Origin: Nonomuraea roseoviolacea subsp. carminata
GTDB lineage: Bacteria; Actinomycetota; Actinomycetes; Streptosporangiales; Streptosporangiaceae
DNA length: 64,000 nt
Assembly: GCF_024172185.1 (NCBI RefSeq)
Contig: NZ_JAMZEC010000001.1
Span: 8,159,001 to 8,223,000 of the forward strand
Direction: 5' to 3'
The notes beneath the pieces were generated by a model that had not been told where the DNA came from, did no database searches, and was given only the letters and a program-made list of their open reading frames with translations. Numbering within the stretch: position 1 is the first letter of the stretch; every line of letters starts with the position of its first letter. Positions 32,451 to 40,831 of this stretch are shown one piece after another. Made by a program: the position numbers and the translations under genes.

Positions 32451-33584
32451 TCAGGGATTGTCGGCGGTGGCGAAGTCGGGCAGTTCGGTGGACATCAGCC
32501 CGTCGGCGGCGCCGTCGAGGAGCCGGGCCATCTCGGTGGAGCGGGGGAGCATGGTCTGCTCGTAGGCGCGGACGGCTTCCCCGACGGTGTCGTGACGGGC
32601 GACGGCGAGGGCGAGGTCGCACGCGTCCAGCATGGCGAGGTTGACGCCGACGCCGAGCGGGGGCATGAGGTGGGCGGCGTCGCCGAGCAGGGTCACCGTG
32701 GGGTCGTGCTCCCAGATGTGGGGGACGGGCAGGGCGAAGATCGGCCGGTCCACGTACAGGCCGTCGTTGTCGGTGATCAGCCGGCGCAGGCGGGGCGACC
32801 ACTCGCCGTAGCGCTCCAGGAGGAGGGCGCGGATGCCGTCGGTGTCCTGCGGGGTGAGGCCGCGGTCGGTGATCCAGCCGGCCGGGACGCGCTGGATGAG
32901 GTAGACGCGGATGTGGTCGCCGCCGTTGCGCTGGGCGAACAGGCCGCGCTCTCCGTCGGCCGCGGCGGCGCTGCCCTGGCCGACGAGCTCGGCGATCTCG
33001 GGATGCCGGGTCGTGACATCGTGGAACCAGGCTTCGAGGAAGCTCACGCCGGTGTGGCGGGGGGTGGCCTGGGAGACGGCGTGGCGGACCTTGGACCAGG
33101 CGCCGTCGGCGCCGACGACGAGGTCGGCCTCGAAGGTGGTGCCGTTCGTGAAGTGCAGCCGCCGTGGGCCTTCGGCGGGGCCGCTGACGGTCCGCAGGGT
33201 GTGGCCCCAGCGCACGGTGCCGGGCTGCAGCGAGGTGAGCAGCAGCTCGCGCAGCCGGCCGCGGTCGATCTCGGGTTTGAACCGCTCGTCCGGCTCGGGG
33301 ACGTGGTGGAAGAGGATCGTGCCGGCCGGGTCCATCTGGCGCATCTCCTGGCCCTCGGGCCGGGCGAGCCGGAAGAACTCCTCCAGGAGGCCGGCTTCGC
33401 GCAGCGCGATCTGGCCGTTGTCGGCGTGCAGGTCGAGGGTGCCGCCCTGGTCGCGGGCGGTGGGGCCGGCGTCGCGGTCGTGGACGGTGGCGGTTACGCC
33501 GTGCTGCTGGAGGATGCGGGCGCAGGTCAGGCCGCCGGGGCCGGCTCCGATGATGGCGATGCGGGGGGCCGGGGTGGTGTTCAT
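32451..33584 (-). CDS. FAD-dependent monooxygenase, TetX-like (tetracycline-destructase type)
   Basis: A 377-residue group A flavoprotein monooxygenase. GAGPGG at residues 13-18 in IAIIGAGPGGLTCARILQQHGV binds ADP; the DG-type motif LVVGADGAWSKVR and the GD motif VTLLGDAAHLMPPLGVGVNLAMLDACDLA are clear. RDQGGTLDLHADNGQIALREAGLL is characteristic of the TetX-like branch, which includes tetracycline- and rifamycin-modifying enzymes as well as many of unknown substrate. It is divergent from a TetR gene with a palindrome between them, so substrate-induced expression is likely. Confidence 0.85.
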   Translation of the reverse strand: MNTTPAPRIAIIGAGPGGLTCARILQQHGVTATVHDRDAGPTARDQGGTLDLHADNGQIALREAGLLEEFFRLARPEGQEMRQMDPAGTILFHHVPEPDERFKPEIDRGRLRELLLTSLQPGTVRWGHTLRTVSGPAEGPRRLHFTNGTTFEADLVVGADGAWSKVRHAVSQATPRHTGVSFLEAWFHDVTTRHPEIAELVGQGSAAAADGERGLFAQRNGGDHIRVYLIQRVPAGWITDRGLTPQDTDGIRALLLERYGEWSPRLRRLITDNDGLYVDRPIFALPVPHIWEHDPTVTLLGDAAHLMPPLGVGVNLAMLDACDLALAVARHDTVGEAVRAYEQTMLPRSTEMARLLDGAADGLMSTELPDFATADNP

Positions 33585-33681
33585 GGTGGTGCTCCGTTCG
33601 TTCGTGCGGCATCGCCGTACGGGAGGAGTCGCAGGGGGACGGCCGGGCAGCGCCTCGGAACCGCGGCTCAAGAAAAACACA

Positions 33682-33720
33682 CCGACTCAATAAGTGCAAC
33701 AGTACAACTTTTGAAGTCGG
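33682..33720. promoter_or_regulatory. Operator-like palindrome between TetX-like gene and TetR gene
   Basis: CCGACT (33682-33687) and AGTCGG (33715-33720) with inner AAGT (33692-33695) and ACTT (33707-33710) are all symmetric about position 33701. The site is AT-rich for this genome and lies between the divergent starts. Confidence 0.6.
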
Positions 33721-33745
33721 TTAATCGAGGGAGTAGGGTGCCGGT

Positions 33746-34375
33746 ATGCCCAGCACCACGACCCACGCCGCGACGGGGCCCGCTCCCGCTCCGGTGGGGC
33801 GCCGCGAGCGCAAGAAGGCCGCCACCCGCCAGGCCATCGCCGACGCCGCGCTGCGCCTGTTCCTGGAGCGCGGATACGACGAGGTCGGCATCCGCGAGAT
33901 CGCGGACGCCGCCGACGTGTCCACCACCACGCTGTTCAAGCACTTCCCGGTCAAGGAGGCCCTCGTCTTCGACGAGGACTCCGACCAGGAGGCCCGCCTG
34001 CTCGCCGCCGTACGCGAGCGGCCCGAGGGCCGGTCCATCCCCGCCGCGCTGCGCGAGCACGCCCTGACCACCCGGCTGGCCACCGGCGCCGCCGAGGACG
34101 GCGACTTCGCCGCTTTCGCCAACCTGGTGGCCACCACCCCCGCGCTGCGCGACTACGCCCAGAACATGTGGCTGCGCCACGCCGCCGCGCTCGCCCGGGT
34201 CATCGCCGAGGAGAGCGGCCTCGCCGCGGACGACCCCGTCTGCGCCGCCCTGGCCCACTTCGCCCTCGAAGCCCCCCGCGCGGCCTCCACCCACGACAAC
34301 CCTCGCCAAGCCATCGTCCGGGCCTTCGACCTGCTGGAACACGGCTGGAGCGGCCACGCTCAGGCCGACGCGTGA
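33746..34375 (+). CDS. TetR-family regulator divergent from the flavin monooxygenase
   Basis: A 209-residue TetR protein. After an Ala/Thr/Pro-rich N-terminus comes RERKKAATRQAIADAALRLFLERGYDEVGIREIADAADVSTTTLFKHFPVKEALVFDED (residues about 19-77), a textbook TetR_N domain. The C-terminal domain is helical with FALEAPRAA near its end. Start ATG at 33746. It most likely represses itself and the TetX-like gene through the palindrome at 33682-33720. Confidence 0.88.
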   Translation: MPSTTTHAATGPAPAPVGRRERKKAATRQAIADAALRLFLERGYDEVGIREIADAADVSTTTLFKHFPVKEALVFDEDSDQEARLLAAVRERPEGRSIPAALREHALTTRLATGAAEDGDFAAFANLVATTPALRDYAQNMWLRHAAALARVIAEESGLAADDPVCAALAHFALEAPRAASTHDNPRQAIVRAFDLLEHGWSGHAQADA

Positions 34376-34423
34376 GCAGGCGCCGCGCCGCGCGACGGCG
34401 CCGGGGCGGATCTCCCGGGACGG

Positions 34424-35851
34424 TCAGTCGCGGCGGTGGCGTGGCAGCAGCAGGCTGACCACCGCGATGGCCAGGCCGAGCCCGGCCGCGACGAGGAAGA
34501 CCAGGTCGTAACCGGCGGCGAGAGCGGCGGGCGAGGAACTCCCGCCGGCCTGTGACGACGCCTCGATGCCGGCGACCGTCGCGAGCACCGCCAGGCCGAC
34601 CGACCCGCCCACCTGGCTCGCGGTGTTGGCCAGACCGCCGACGATCCCCGCGTCACCCCCGGCGACGTCGGCGGTGGCCGCGGCCATGAGGGTGGGGAAG
34701 GTGAGCCCGATGCCGGTCGCGACGAGCAGTGTGGGCCCGAGCACGCCGGTGAGGTAGCCACTGCCGGCGTGGGCCTGGGCGAGCCAGCCGAAGCCGGCCA
34801 GGAGGCAGGCGCTCCCGGCCAGCACCAGGGGTCGCACGCCGGTGCGCGGCAGCAGGGGAGCGGCCCACCGCGCGACCACCAGGAACGTCACCGCCGCGGG
34901 CGTCTGCCCGAGCCCGGCCTGCAGGGCGCTGTGGCCCAGCACGTTCTGCAGGAAGAGCGACGTGAAGTACCACATCGCGATCGGAATCGCGCCGAACAGC
35001 AGCAGCATGCCGTTGCCGACGGCCACCCCGCGCAGCCGGAACAGCCGCAGGGGCATCATCGGCCGGCCGGCGAGACGCGCCTCCACCACGGTGAAGACGA
35101 CGAGGAGGACCAGGGCCGCGGCCACCGGCCCGATGACCGGCGCCGACGTCCAGCCGTGATCGGCGCTCTGCATGAGCCCGTAGATCAACGCGGCCAGCCC
35201 GGCCGTCCCGGTGACCGCTCCGGCGAGGTCGAGCGATTCGCGCCGGGCGGTGCGCGCGCCGGTCAGGGCCATCATGGCCACGACGATCAGCGCCGCGCCG
35301 ATCGGCACGTTGATGAGGAAGACCCACCGCCACGACAGGCCGGTGGTGATGGCGCCGCCCGCGATCGCGCCGGTCATCCCGCCCACGCCGCCGGCGGCGG
35401 ACCATGCGCCGAACACCTTGGCCCGGGCGTTCGGCTCGGTGAAGGAGGTGTTGATCACGGCGAGCGTCGCCGGGGCCATCATGGCGGCTCCGACGCCCTG
35501 CGCGACGCGGGCCGCCACCAGGACCTGCGGAGCGGCCGCCAGGCCGCCGACCAGACTCGACGCGGAGAACACCAGCAGGCCGGCGACGAGCATCCGCCGC
35601 GGGCCGAACAGGTCGGCCGCGCGACCACCCAGCAGCATGAACCCGGCGAAGGTGAGCAGGTAGCCGTTCACCACCCAGGCCAGGCCGGTGGGTGTGAAGC
35701 CGAGTTCGTCGCGGATCGCGGGGAGGGCGAGATTGACGATGGACGAGTCCAGGATGACCATGAACTGGCAGGCGCACGCCAGCGCCATGATCATCCATGG
35801 CGGGACGGTGCGGGGCCCGGCCGCCTGAGGTGCGGCATCGGCGCGCGTCAT
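34424..35851 (-). CDS. MFS exporter, DHA2 family
   Basis: A 475-residue 14-helix-type exporter. CQFMVILDSSIVNLALPAIRDELGFTPTGLAWVVNGYLL gives helix 1 and motif D1, GGRAADLFGPRRMLVAG is motif A, and GGVGGMTGAIAGGAITTGLSWRW covers motif C. ATG at 35851. It follows the WrbA-like gene by 41 bp in the same direction, so the two are probably one operon under the nested palindrome at 36582-36616. Confidence 0.88.
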   Translation of the reverse strand: MTRADAAPQAAGPRTVPPWMIMALACACQFMVILDSSIVNLALPAIRDELGFTPTGLAWVVNGYLLTFAGFMLLGGRAADLFGPRRMLVAGLLVFSASSLVGGLAAAPQVLVAARVAQGVGAAMMAPATLAVINTSFTEPNARAKVFGAWSAAGGVGGMTGAIAGGAITTGLSWRWVFLINVPIGAALIVVAMMALTGARTARRESLDLAGAVTGTAGLAALIYGLMQSADHGWTSAPVIGPVAAALVLLVVFTVVEARLAGRPMMPLRLFRLRGVAVGNGMLLLFGAIPIAMWYFTSLFLQNVLGHSALQAGLGQTPAAVTFLVVARWAAPLLPRTGVRPLVLAGSACLLAGFGWLAQAHAGSGYLTGVLGPTLLVATGIGLTFPTLMAAATADVAGGDAGIVGGLANTASQVGGSVGLAVLATVAGIEASSQAGGSSSPAALAAGYDLVFLVAAGLGLAIAVVSLLLPRHRRD

Positions 35852-35892
35852 GACCTTTGTCCTTGCCGGATGTCCTCGTCGGACGCCGCCGC

Positions 35893-36555
35893 TCACGCGG
35901 TCGGGGAGGTCGTCGCGGCCAGGGCCTCGGGGGCGTCCGGTGCGGCGGCGCGGTCGCCCTCCCGCAGCCGGATCGCCGTCCGGGCCAGCCTCCGTCCCTG
36001 GTACCTGGCCGCTTCCAGCGTCACGGCGTCCGGGCCGTCCATGGCGGGGCCGGTCATCGACGTGCCGTAGGGGTTGCCGCCCGCGGCGTAGACGGCCGGA
36101 TCGGTGAACCCGGTCGGGACGATCAGCGCTCCCCAGTGGTAGAAGACGTTGGCCAGCGACAGGATCGTGGCCTCGCTGCCGCCGTGCCGGTTGTAGGCCG
36201 AGGTGAAGGCCGTCACCGGCTTGTCCGCCAGCTTCCCTTCCCGCCAGAGCCCGCCGGCCTGGTCGATGAACTGCTTGAGCTGCGCGGCCGGCCCGCCGAA
36301 GCGGGTCGGCGTACCGAACGCGAACGCGTCGGCCCACGCCAGGTCCTCGACCGACGCCTCGGTGATCGAACGGGTGGCGTCGGCATGCCGCCGCCACGAG
36401 GGGTTCTGGTCGATCGCGTCGTCGGGCGCCAGTTCGGCGACCCGCCGCAGCCGCACGTCGGCACCGGCCGAGGCGGCGCCCTCGGCGACCGCCTGCGCGA
36501 GTGCGTGAACGGTGCCTGTCGCGCTGTAGTAGATGACGGCGACCCTCACGGTCAT
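35893..36555 (-). CDS. WrbA-like NAD(P)H:quinone oxidoreductase (flavodoxin family)
   Basis: A 220-residue flavodoxin-fold quinone reductase that performs two-electron quinone reduction. The FMN-phosphate loop is YYSATGTVHALA near the start; AFGTPTRFGGPAAQLKQFIDQAGGLW and FTSAYNRHGGSEATILSL are WrbA hallmarks, and GNPYGTSMTGPAM is the third flavin loop. The last 25 residues are an Ala-rich extension. It heads an operon with an MFS exporter, a common quinone or electrophile detoxification pairing. No regulator is adjacent, yet a strong palindrome precedes it. Confidence 0.87.
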   Translation of the reverse strand: MTVRVAVIYYSATGTVHALAQAVAEGAASAGADVRLRRVAELAPDDAIDQNPSWRRHADATRSITEASVEDLAWADAFAFGTPTRFGGPAAQLKQFIDQAGGLWREGKLADKPVTAFTSAYNRHGGSEATILSLANVFYHWGALIVPTGFTDPAVYAAGGNPYGTSMTGPAMDGPDAVTLEAARYQGRRLARTAIRLREGDRAAAPDAPEALAATTSPTA

Positions 36556-36581
36556 GCCTGACTCCTCGATGCCCTAGGATT

Positions 36582-36616
36582 TTGGTTACGCAAATAATAG
36601 TTATTCAAATAACCAA
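36582..36616. promoter_or_regulatory. Nested palindromes between the wrbA-like operon and the DHFR-like gene
   Basis: Outer arms TTGGTTA (36582-36588) and TAACCAA (36610-36616) enclose inner arms AATAA (36593-36597) and TTATT (36601-36605); both pairs share one centre at 36599. The element is strikingly AT-rich and fits HxlR/MarR-type redox regulators, but no such gene is nearby. Confidence 0.6.
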
Positions 36617-36735
36617 GATGTCAAGGCGGTCCCGTCGACGGCGCGGAGCGCGATGAGTTTTGCGGGGACCGGCGGTCTGAGTGTGTGAGTGACCAACCGC
36701 TGAGCACGAGCTGACCCGACAAACGGAGGCACCAC

Positions 36736-37290
36736 ATGCGTCAGTTGATCCTGGGCTTCTACGTCTCGCTCGACGGCAAGAGCGCTGACGCGGACAACGG
36801 GATCCGGGACGTCATGATGAGCATCGACGACCCGGAGCAGGAGGAGTACTTCGTCAGCCGGCTGTGGGAGGCCGGGGCGTTCCTCATGGGCCGCACCACC
36901 TACGAGAGCATGGCCGGATACTGGCCGACCTCCGACCATCCGTCCGCCAGGGCCATGAACGAGATCCCCAAGGTCGTGTTCTCCCGCACCCTGAAATCGG
37001 CCGAGGACTGGCCCGAGACCCGGATCGCCAGGGGTGACACCGCGGAGGAGATCGCCAAGCTCAAGGCCGAGCCCGGCAAGGACCTCGTCGCCGCCGACGG
37101 CACCCGGTTCATGCACGCGCTGATCAGGCTCGGGGTGGTGGACGAGTACCGGCTGTGGGTGCTGCCCGCCGTCACCGGCAAGGGGGCGCCGCTGTTCCCC
37201 GAGCTGGACCAGGCGGTGAAGCTGCGGCTGGTGAAGAGCACGGCCTTCCCGTCGGGAGTCCTCGAACTGGTGTACACGCCAGTCCGGTAG
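36736..37290 (+). CDS. Dihydrofolate reductase-family protein (RibD C-terminal domain)
   Basis: A 184-residue RibD_C/DHFR-like protein. Family features are MRQLILGFYVSLDGK at the start, FLMGRTTYESMAGYWP, the strand KVVFSRTL and DLVAADGTRFMHALIRLGVVDEYRLWVLPAVTGKGAPLFPEL. These stand-alone members are rarely characterised and are probably NADPH-dependent reductases, not true folate enzymes. ATG at 36736 with CGGAGG 6 nt upstream. It is divergent from the WrbA-like gene and may share its operator. Confidence 0.87.
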   Translation: MRQLILGFYVSLDGKSADADNGIRDVMMSIDDPEQEEYFVSRLWEAGAFLMGRTTYESMAGYWPTSDHPSARAMNEIPKVVFSRTLKSAEDWPETRIARGDTAEEIAKLKAEPGKDLVAADGTRFMHALIRLGVVDEYRLWVLPAVTGKGAPLFPELDQAVKLRLVKSTAFPSGVLELVYTPVR

Positions 37291-37383
37291 CCGGCCCGGA
37301 GCGCCTGTCCGCCAGGTTGGCAGGATCGGAGAAGCGCAGGTCGTGTGGTCCGGCTAGCCTGAACGGCCCAGGGGAGCGTTGCC

Positions 37384-39807
37384 GTGACAGGGATGGAGAC
37401 AGGGATGAGCGGGGCCACGAGGACGGATGCGGAGTCGGCGGACGGGCGGCCGGTGGCGCATGTCGCCGACAGTCATGACGTGATCCGCGTGCACGGCGCG
37501 CGGGAGAACAACCTGAAGGACGTCAGCATCGAGATTCCGAAGCGCCGGTTGACGGTGTTCACGGGTGTGTCGGGGTCGGGGAAGAGCTCGTTGGTGTTCG
37601 ACACGATCGCGGCGGAGTCGCAGCGGTTGATCAATGAGACGTACAGCGCGTTCGTGCAGGGGTTCATGCCGGTGTTGCCGCGGCCGGACGTGGACGTGCT
37701 GGAGGGGCTGACGACGGCGATCATCGTGGACCAGCAGCGGTTGGGCTCTGATCCGCGTTCGACGGTGGGTACGGCGACGGACGCGAACGCGATGTTGCGG
37801 ATTCTGTTCAGCCGGTTGGGGCGGCCGCACATCGGTTCGCCGAACGCGTTCTCGTTCAATGTGCCGTCGGTGCGGGGCACCGGTGCGGCGACGGTCGAGC
37901 GTGGTGCGGGCAGGAGCGTGCAGCAGGAGTTCGTGCTGACGGGCGGGATGTGCGCGCGGTGTGAGGGCCGGGGCCGGGTTTCGGACATCGACCTGACGCA
38001 GTTGTACGACGATGCGAAGTCGATCGCCGGTGGGGCGTTCACGATTCCGGGCTGGAAGTCCGACAGTTTCTGGACGGTGCGTGTCTACGCCGAGTCGGGT
38101 CTTCTCGATCCGGACAAGCCGATCCGGGAGTTCTCGGAGCAGGAGATGCGGGACTTCCTGTATCGGGAGCCGACGAAGGTGAAGGTGGAGGGGGTCAATC
38201 TCACGTATGAGGGGTTGATCCCGAAGATTCAGAAGTCGTTCCTGTCGAAGGACCGGGAGGCGATGCAGCCGCACATCCGGGCGTTCGTGGATCGGGCGGT
38301 GACGTTCACGGCGTGCCCGGACTGTGGCGGGACGCGGTTGAGTGAGGCGGCGCGTTCGTCGCGGATCGGCGATGTCAACATCGCCGACGCGTGTGCGATG
38401 CAGATCAGCGATCTGGCGGCCTGGGTGCGGGGGCTGGACGAGCCGTCGGTGGCGCCGCTGGTGGGGGCGTTGCTGCGGACGCTGGAGTCGTTCGTGGAGA
38501 TCGGGCTGGGTTATCTGTCGCTGGAGCGGCCGTCGGGCACCCTGTCGGGCGGTGAGGCGCAGCGGGTGAAGATGATCCGGCATCTGGGGTCGTCGCTGAC
38601 CGACACGACGTACGTCTTCGACGAGCCGACGGTCGGTCTGCATCCGCATGACATCCAGCGGATGAACGATCTGCTGCTGCGGTTGCGGGACAAGGGCAAC
38701 ACGGTGCTGGTGGTGGAGCACAAGCCGGAGATGATCGCGATCGCGGATCATGTCGTGGATCTGGGGCCGGGTGCGGGCGCGGCGGGTGGCGCGGTGTGCT
38801 TCGAGGGCGGTGTGGAGGGGTTGCGGGCCTCGGGCACCATCACGGGGCGTCATCTGGACGACCGGGCGGCGCTGAAGAAGGTGGTGCGCGAGCCGGTGGG
38901 CGCGTTGGAGATCCGTGGCGCGTCGGCCAACAACCTGCGGGGGGTGGACGTCGACATTCCGCTCGGAGTGCTCGTGGTGGTGACGGGTGTGGCGGGATCC
39001 GGCAAGAGTTCGCTGGTGCACGGGTCGATTCCGGCGGGGGCGGGGGTGGTCTCGGTCGATCAGGGGGCCATCCGTGGTTCGCGGCGCAGCAACCCGGCGA
39101 CGTACACGGGGATGCTGGATCCGATCCGTAAGGCGTTCGCGAAGGCCAACGGTGTGAAGCCGGCGCTGTTCAGCGCGAATTCGGAGGGTGCCTGTCCGGG
39201 GTGCAACGGCGCGGGGGTGGTCTACACGGATCTGGCGATCATGGCGGGGGTGGCCACGACGTGCGTGGAGTGTGACGGCAGGCGGTTCCAGGCGTCGGTG
39301 CTGGAGTACCGGCTGGGTGGGCGGGACATCAGCGAGGTGCTGGCGATGCCGGTGGAGGAGGCGCGCGAGTTCTTCGGTTCGGGGGAGGCGCGCACGCCGG
39401 CCGCGCACGCGATTCTGGGCCGGCTGGTCGATGTGGGGCTCGGGTACGTGAGTCTGGGGCAGCCGCTGACCACGTTGTCGGGTGGTGAGCGGCAGCGGTT
39501 GAAGCTGGCCACGCACATGGCGGACAAGGGCGGTGTGTACGTGCTGGACGAGCCGACGACGGGTCTGCATCTGGCGGATGTGGAGCAGTTGCTGGGTCTG
39601 CTGGACCGGCTGGTGGACTCGGGGAAGTCGGTGATCGTGATCGAGCACCATCAGGCGGTGATGGCGCATGCCGACTGGATCATCGATCTGGGGCCGGGGG
39701 CCGGTCATGACGGTGGCCGGGTGGTCTTCGAGGGGACTCCGGCGGATCTGGTGGCGGCTCGTTCGACGCTGACGGGTGAGCATCTGGCGGCGTACGTCGG
39801 CGCCTGA
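37384..39807 (+). CDS. UvrA-like ABC-ATPase (drug-resistance/UvrA2 type)
   Basis: An 807-residue UvrA paralogue, about 150 residues shorter than UvrA because the UvrB-binding and insertion regions are reduced. Two ATPase halves: Walker A GVSGSGKSS (61-69) and GVAGSGKSS (second half); signatures LSGGEAQRVKMIRHLG and LSGGERQRLKLATHM; Walker B YVFDEPTVGLHP and YVLDEPTTGLH. Zinc-finger-like CxxC pairs are CARCEGRG, CPDCGGTR, CPGCNGAG and CVECDGRR. Such proteins (DrrC type) confer resistance to DNA-intercalating drugs, or act as UvrA2. GTG at 37384 with GGGGAG upstream; ATGs at 37393 and 37405 are alternatives. Codon use is looser (more G-ending GTG/GGT) than its neighbours. Confidence 0.85.
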   Translation: MTGMETGMSGATRTDAESADGRPVAHVADSHDVIRVHGARENNLKDVSIEIPKRRLTVFTGVSGSGKSSLVFDTIAAESQRLINETYSAFVQGFMPVLPRPDVDVLEGLTTAIIVDQQRLGSDPRSTVGTATDANAMLRILFSRLGRPHIGSPNAFSFNVPSVRGTGAATVERGAGRSVQQEFVLTGGMCARCEGRGRVSDIDLTQLYDDAKSIAGGAFTIPGWKSDSFWTVRVYAESGLLDPDKPIREFSEQEMRDFLYREPTKVKVEGVNLTYEGLIPKIQKSFLSKDREAMQPHIRAFVDRAVTFTACPDCGGTRLSEAARSSRIGDVNIADACAMQISDLAAWVRGLDEPSVAPLVGALLRTLESFVEIGLGYLSLERPSGTLSGGEAQRVKMIRHLGSSLTDTTYVFDEPTVGLHPHDIQRMNDLLLRLRDKGNTVLVVEHKPEMIAIADHVVDLGPGAGAAGGAVCFEGGVEGLRASGTITGRHLDDRAALKKVVREPVGALEIRGASANNLRGVDVDIPLGVLVVVTGVAGSGKSSLVHGSIPAGAGVVSVDQGAIRGSRRSNPATYTGMLDPIRKAFAKANGVKPALFSANSEGACPGCNGAGVVYTDLAIMAGVATTCVECDGRRFQASVLEYRLGGRDISEVLAMPVEEAREFFGSGEARTPAAHAILGRLVDVGLGYVSLGQPLTTLSGGERQRLKLATHMADKGGVYVLDEPTTGLHLADVEQLLGLLDRLVDSGKSVIVIEHHQAVMAHADWIIDLGPGAGHDGGRVVFEGTPADLVAARSTLTGEHLAAYVGA

Positions 39808-39874
39808 GGCGGCGGGGAGGGCACCGGCGCAGGTGGCGGGGTGTTCTGTCGGTGGGCGTTGCTAGGGTCGGTGC

Positions 39875-40315
39875 ATGACCCCGGAAGAGCTCGCCAACCT
39901 CGCTCACCTGCGCCGGGCGCGGGATCTGATCGATCGTGAGTACGCCAGGCCGTTGGACGTGCCGGCGATGGCCCGTCATGCGTTGATGTCGCCGGCGCAT
40001 TTCGCGCGGCGTTTTCGGGCGGCTTACGGTGAGACGCCGTACAGCTATCTGATGACGCGCCGGATCGAGCGGGCGATGGCGTTGCTGCGCGCGGGGACGA
40101 GTGTGACCGACGCGTGCATGGCGGTGGGTTGTACGTCGCTGGGGTCGTTCAGTTCGCGTTTCACCGAGTTGGTGGGGGAGACGCCGAGTGCCTACCGTCG
40201 CCGTGAGCACAGTGCGGTGGCGGCGATGCCGGCGTGTGTGGCGAAGGTGCGGACGCGGCCGACACGCAGGCGGGTGAGCAGGATCGAAGAAGCGGGCAGG
40301 GCGGCGGCGGCCTAA
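39875..40315 (+). CDS. AraC-family regulator, DNA-binding domain only
   Basis: A 146-residue protein that is almost entirely an AraC helix-turn-helix pair: HLRRARDLIDREYARPLDVPAMARHALMSPAHFARRFRAAYGETPYSYL, then RIERAMALLRAGTSVTDACMAVGCTSLGSFSSRFTELVGETPSAYRR. No sensor domain; a 35-residue basic tail follows. It precedes a VOC-family gene by 10 bp, a pairing often seen in actinobacteria, and follows the UvrA-like gene by 67 bp in the same direction. Confidence 0.87.
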   Translation: MTPEELANLAHLRRARDLIDREYARPLDVPAMARHALMSPAHFARRFRAAYGETPYSYLMTRRIERAMALLRAGTSVTDACMAVGCTSLGSFSSRFTELVGETPSAYRRREHSAVAAMPACVAKVRTRPTRRRVSRIEEAGRAAAA

Positions 40316-40325
40316 CGTGGGTGGC

Positions 40326-40736
40326 ATGACCATCTCACTGAGGTACTTCCACATCACGGTCAACGACGTGGACGAGTCGCTCGGTTTCTACCGTGACGCG
40401 CTCGGTCTGGAGGTGCGTAACGACGTCGCTTCGGGCGGGTTCCGGTGGGTGACCCTGGGCAGTCCGGATCAGCGCGGCCCGGAGTACGTGCTGTCGGAGC
40501 CGCACGCCGGTCGGCCGCAGGGCGACGGTGACGCGCTGCAGGAGCTGCTGGTGAAGGGCGTCCTGCCGATGATCGTTTTCGGTACGGACGATCTCGACGC
40601 GACGTTCGAGCGGGTGCGGGCGTCGGGGGCGGAGGTGTTGCAGGAGCCCATCGACCAGCCGTGGGGGCCGCGCGACTGCGCGTTCCGTGACCCGTCGGGC
40701 AACATGGTGCGTTTCCAGCAGGAGGCCAAGGCGTAG
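40326..40736 (+). CDS. VOC-family protein (glyoxalase/bleomycin-resistance fold)
   Basis: A 136-residue VOC protein: LRYFHITVNDVDESLGFYRDALGL opens the first beta-alpha-beta-beta-beta unit with its metal-site histidine, and PWGPRDCAFRDPSGNMVRFQQ closes the second with the family glutamate position replaced by glutamine. It could be a lyase, dioxygenase or binding protein. Probably co-transcribed with the AraC gene 10 bp upstream; with UvrA-like it may form a drug-response set. Confidence 0.86.
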   Translation: MTISLRYFHITVNDVDESLGFYRDALGLEVRNDVASGGFRWVTLGSPDQRGPEYVLSEPHAGRPQGDGDALQELLVKGVLPMIVFGTDDLDATFERVRASGAEVLQEPIDQPWGPRDCAFRDPSGNMVRFQQEAKA

Positions 40737-40791
40737 GGGTGGGTCGTCCGGGCGCCGCCCTGCCGGGCCGCGGGTGGGGCGGGTCGGGTGT

Positions 40792-40810
40792 GCATATGCC
40801 GGCGATATGC
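40792..40810. promoter_or_regulatory. Inverted repeat upstream of the orphan histidine kinase
   Basis: GCATAT (40792-40797), 7 bp, ATATGC (40805-40810). A TAGGCT -10-like box (40820-40825) lies 6 nt before the kinase ATG, so the transcript may be leaderless and the repeat would occupy the -35 region. Confidence 0.45.
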
Positions 40811-40831
40811 GGGGCTGTCTAGGCTGCGGGT

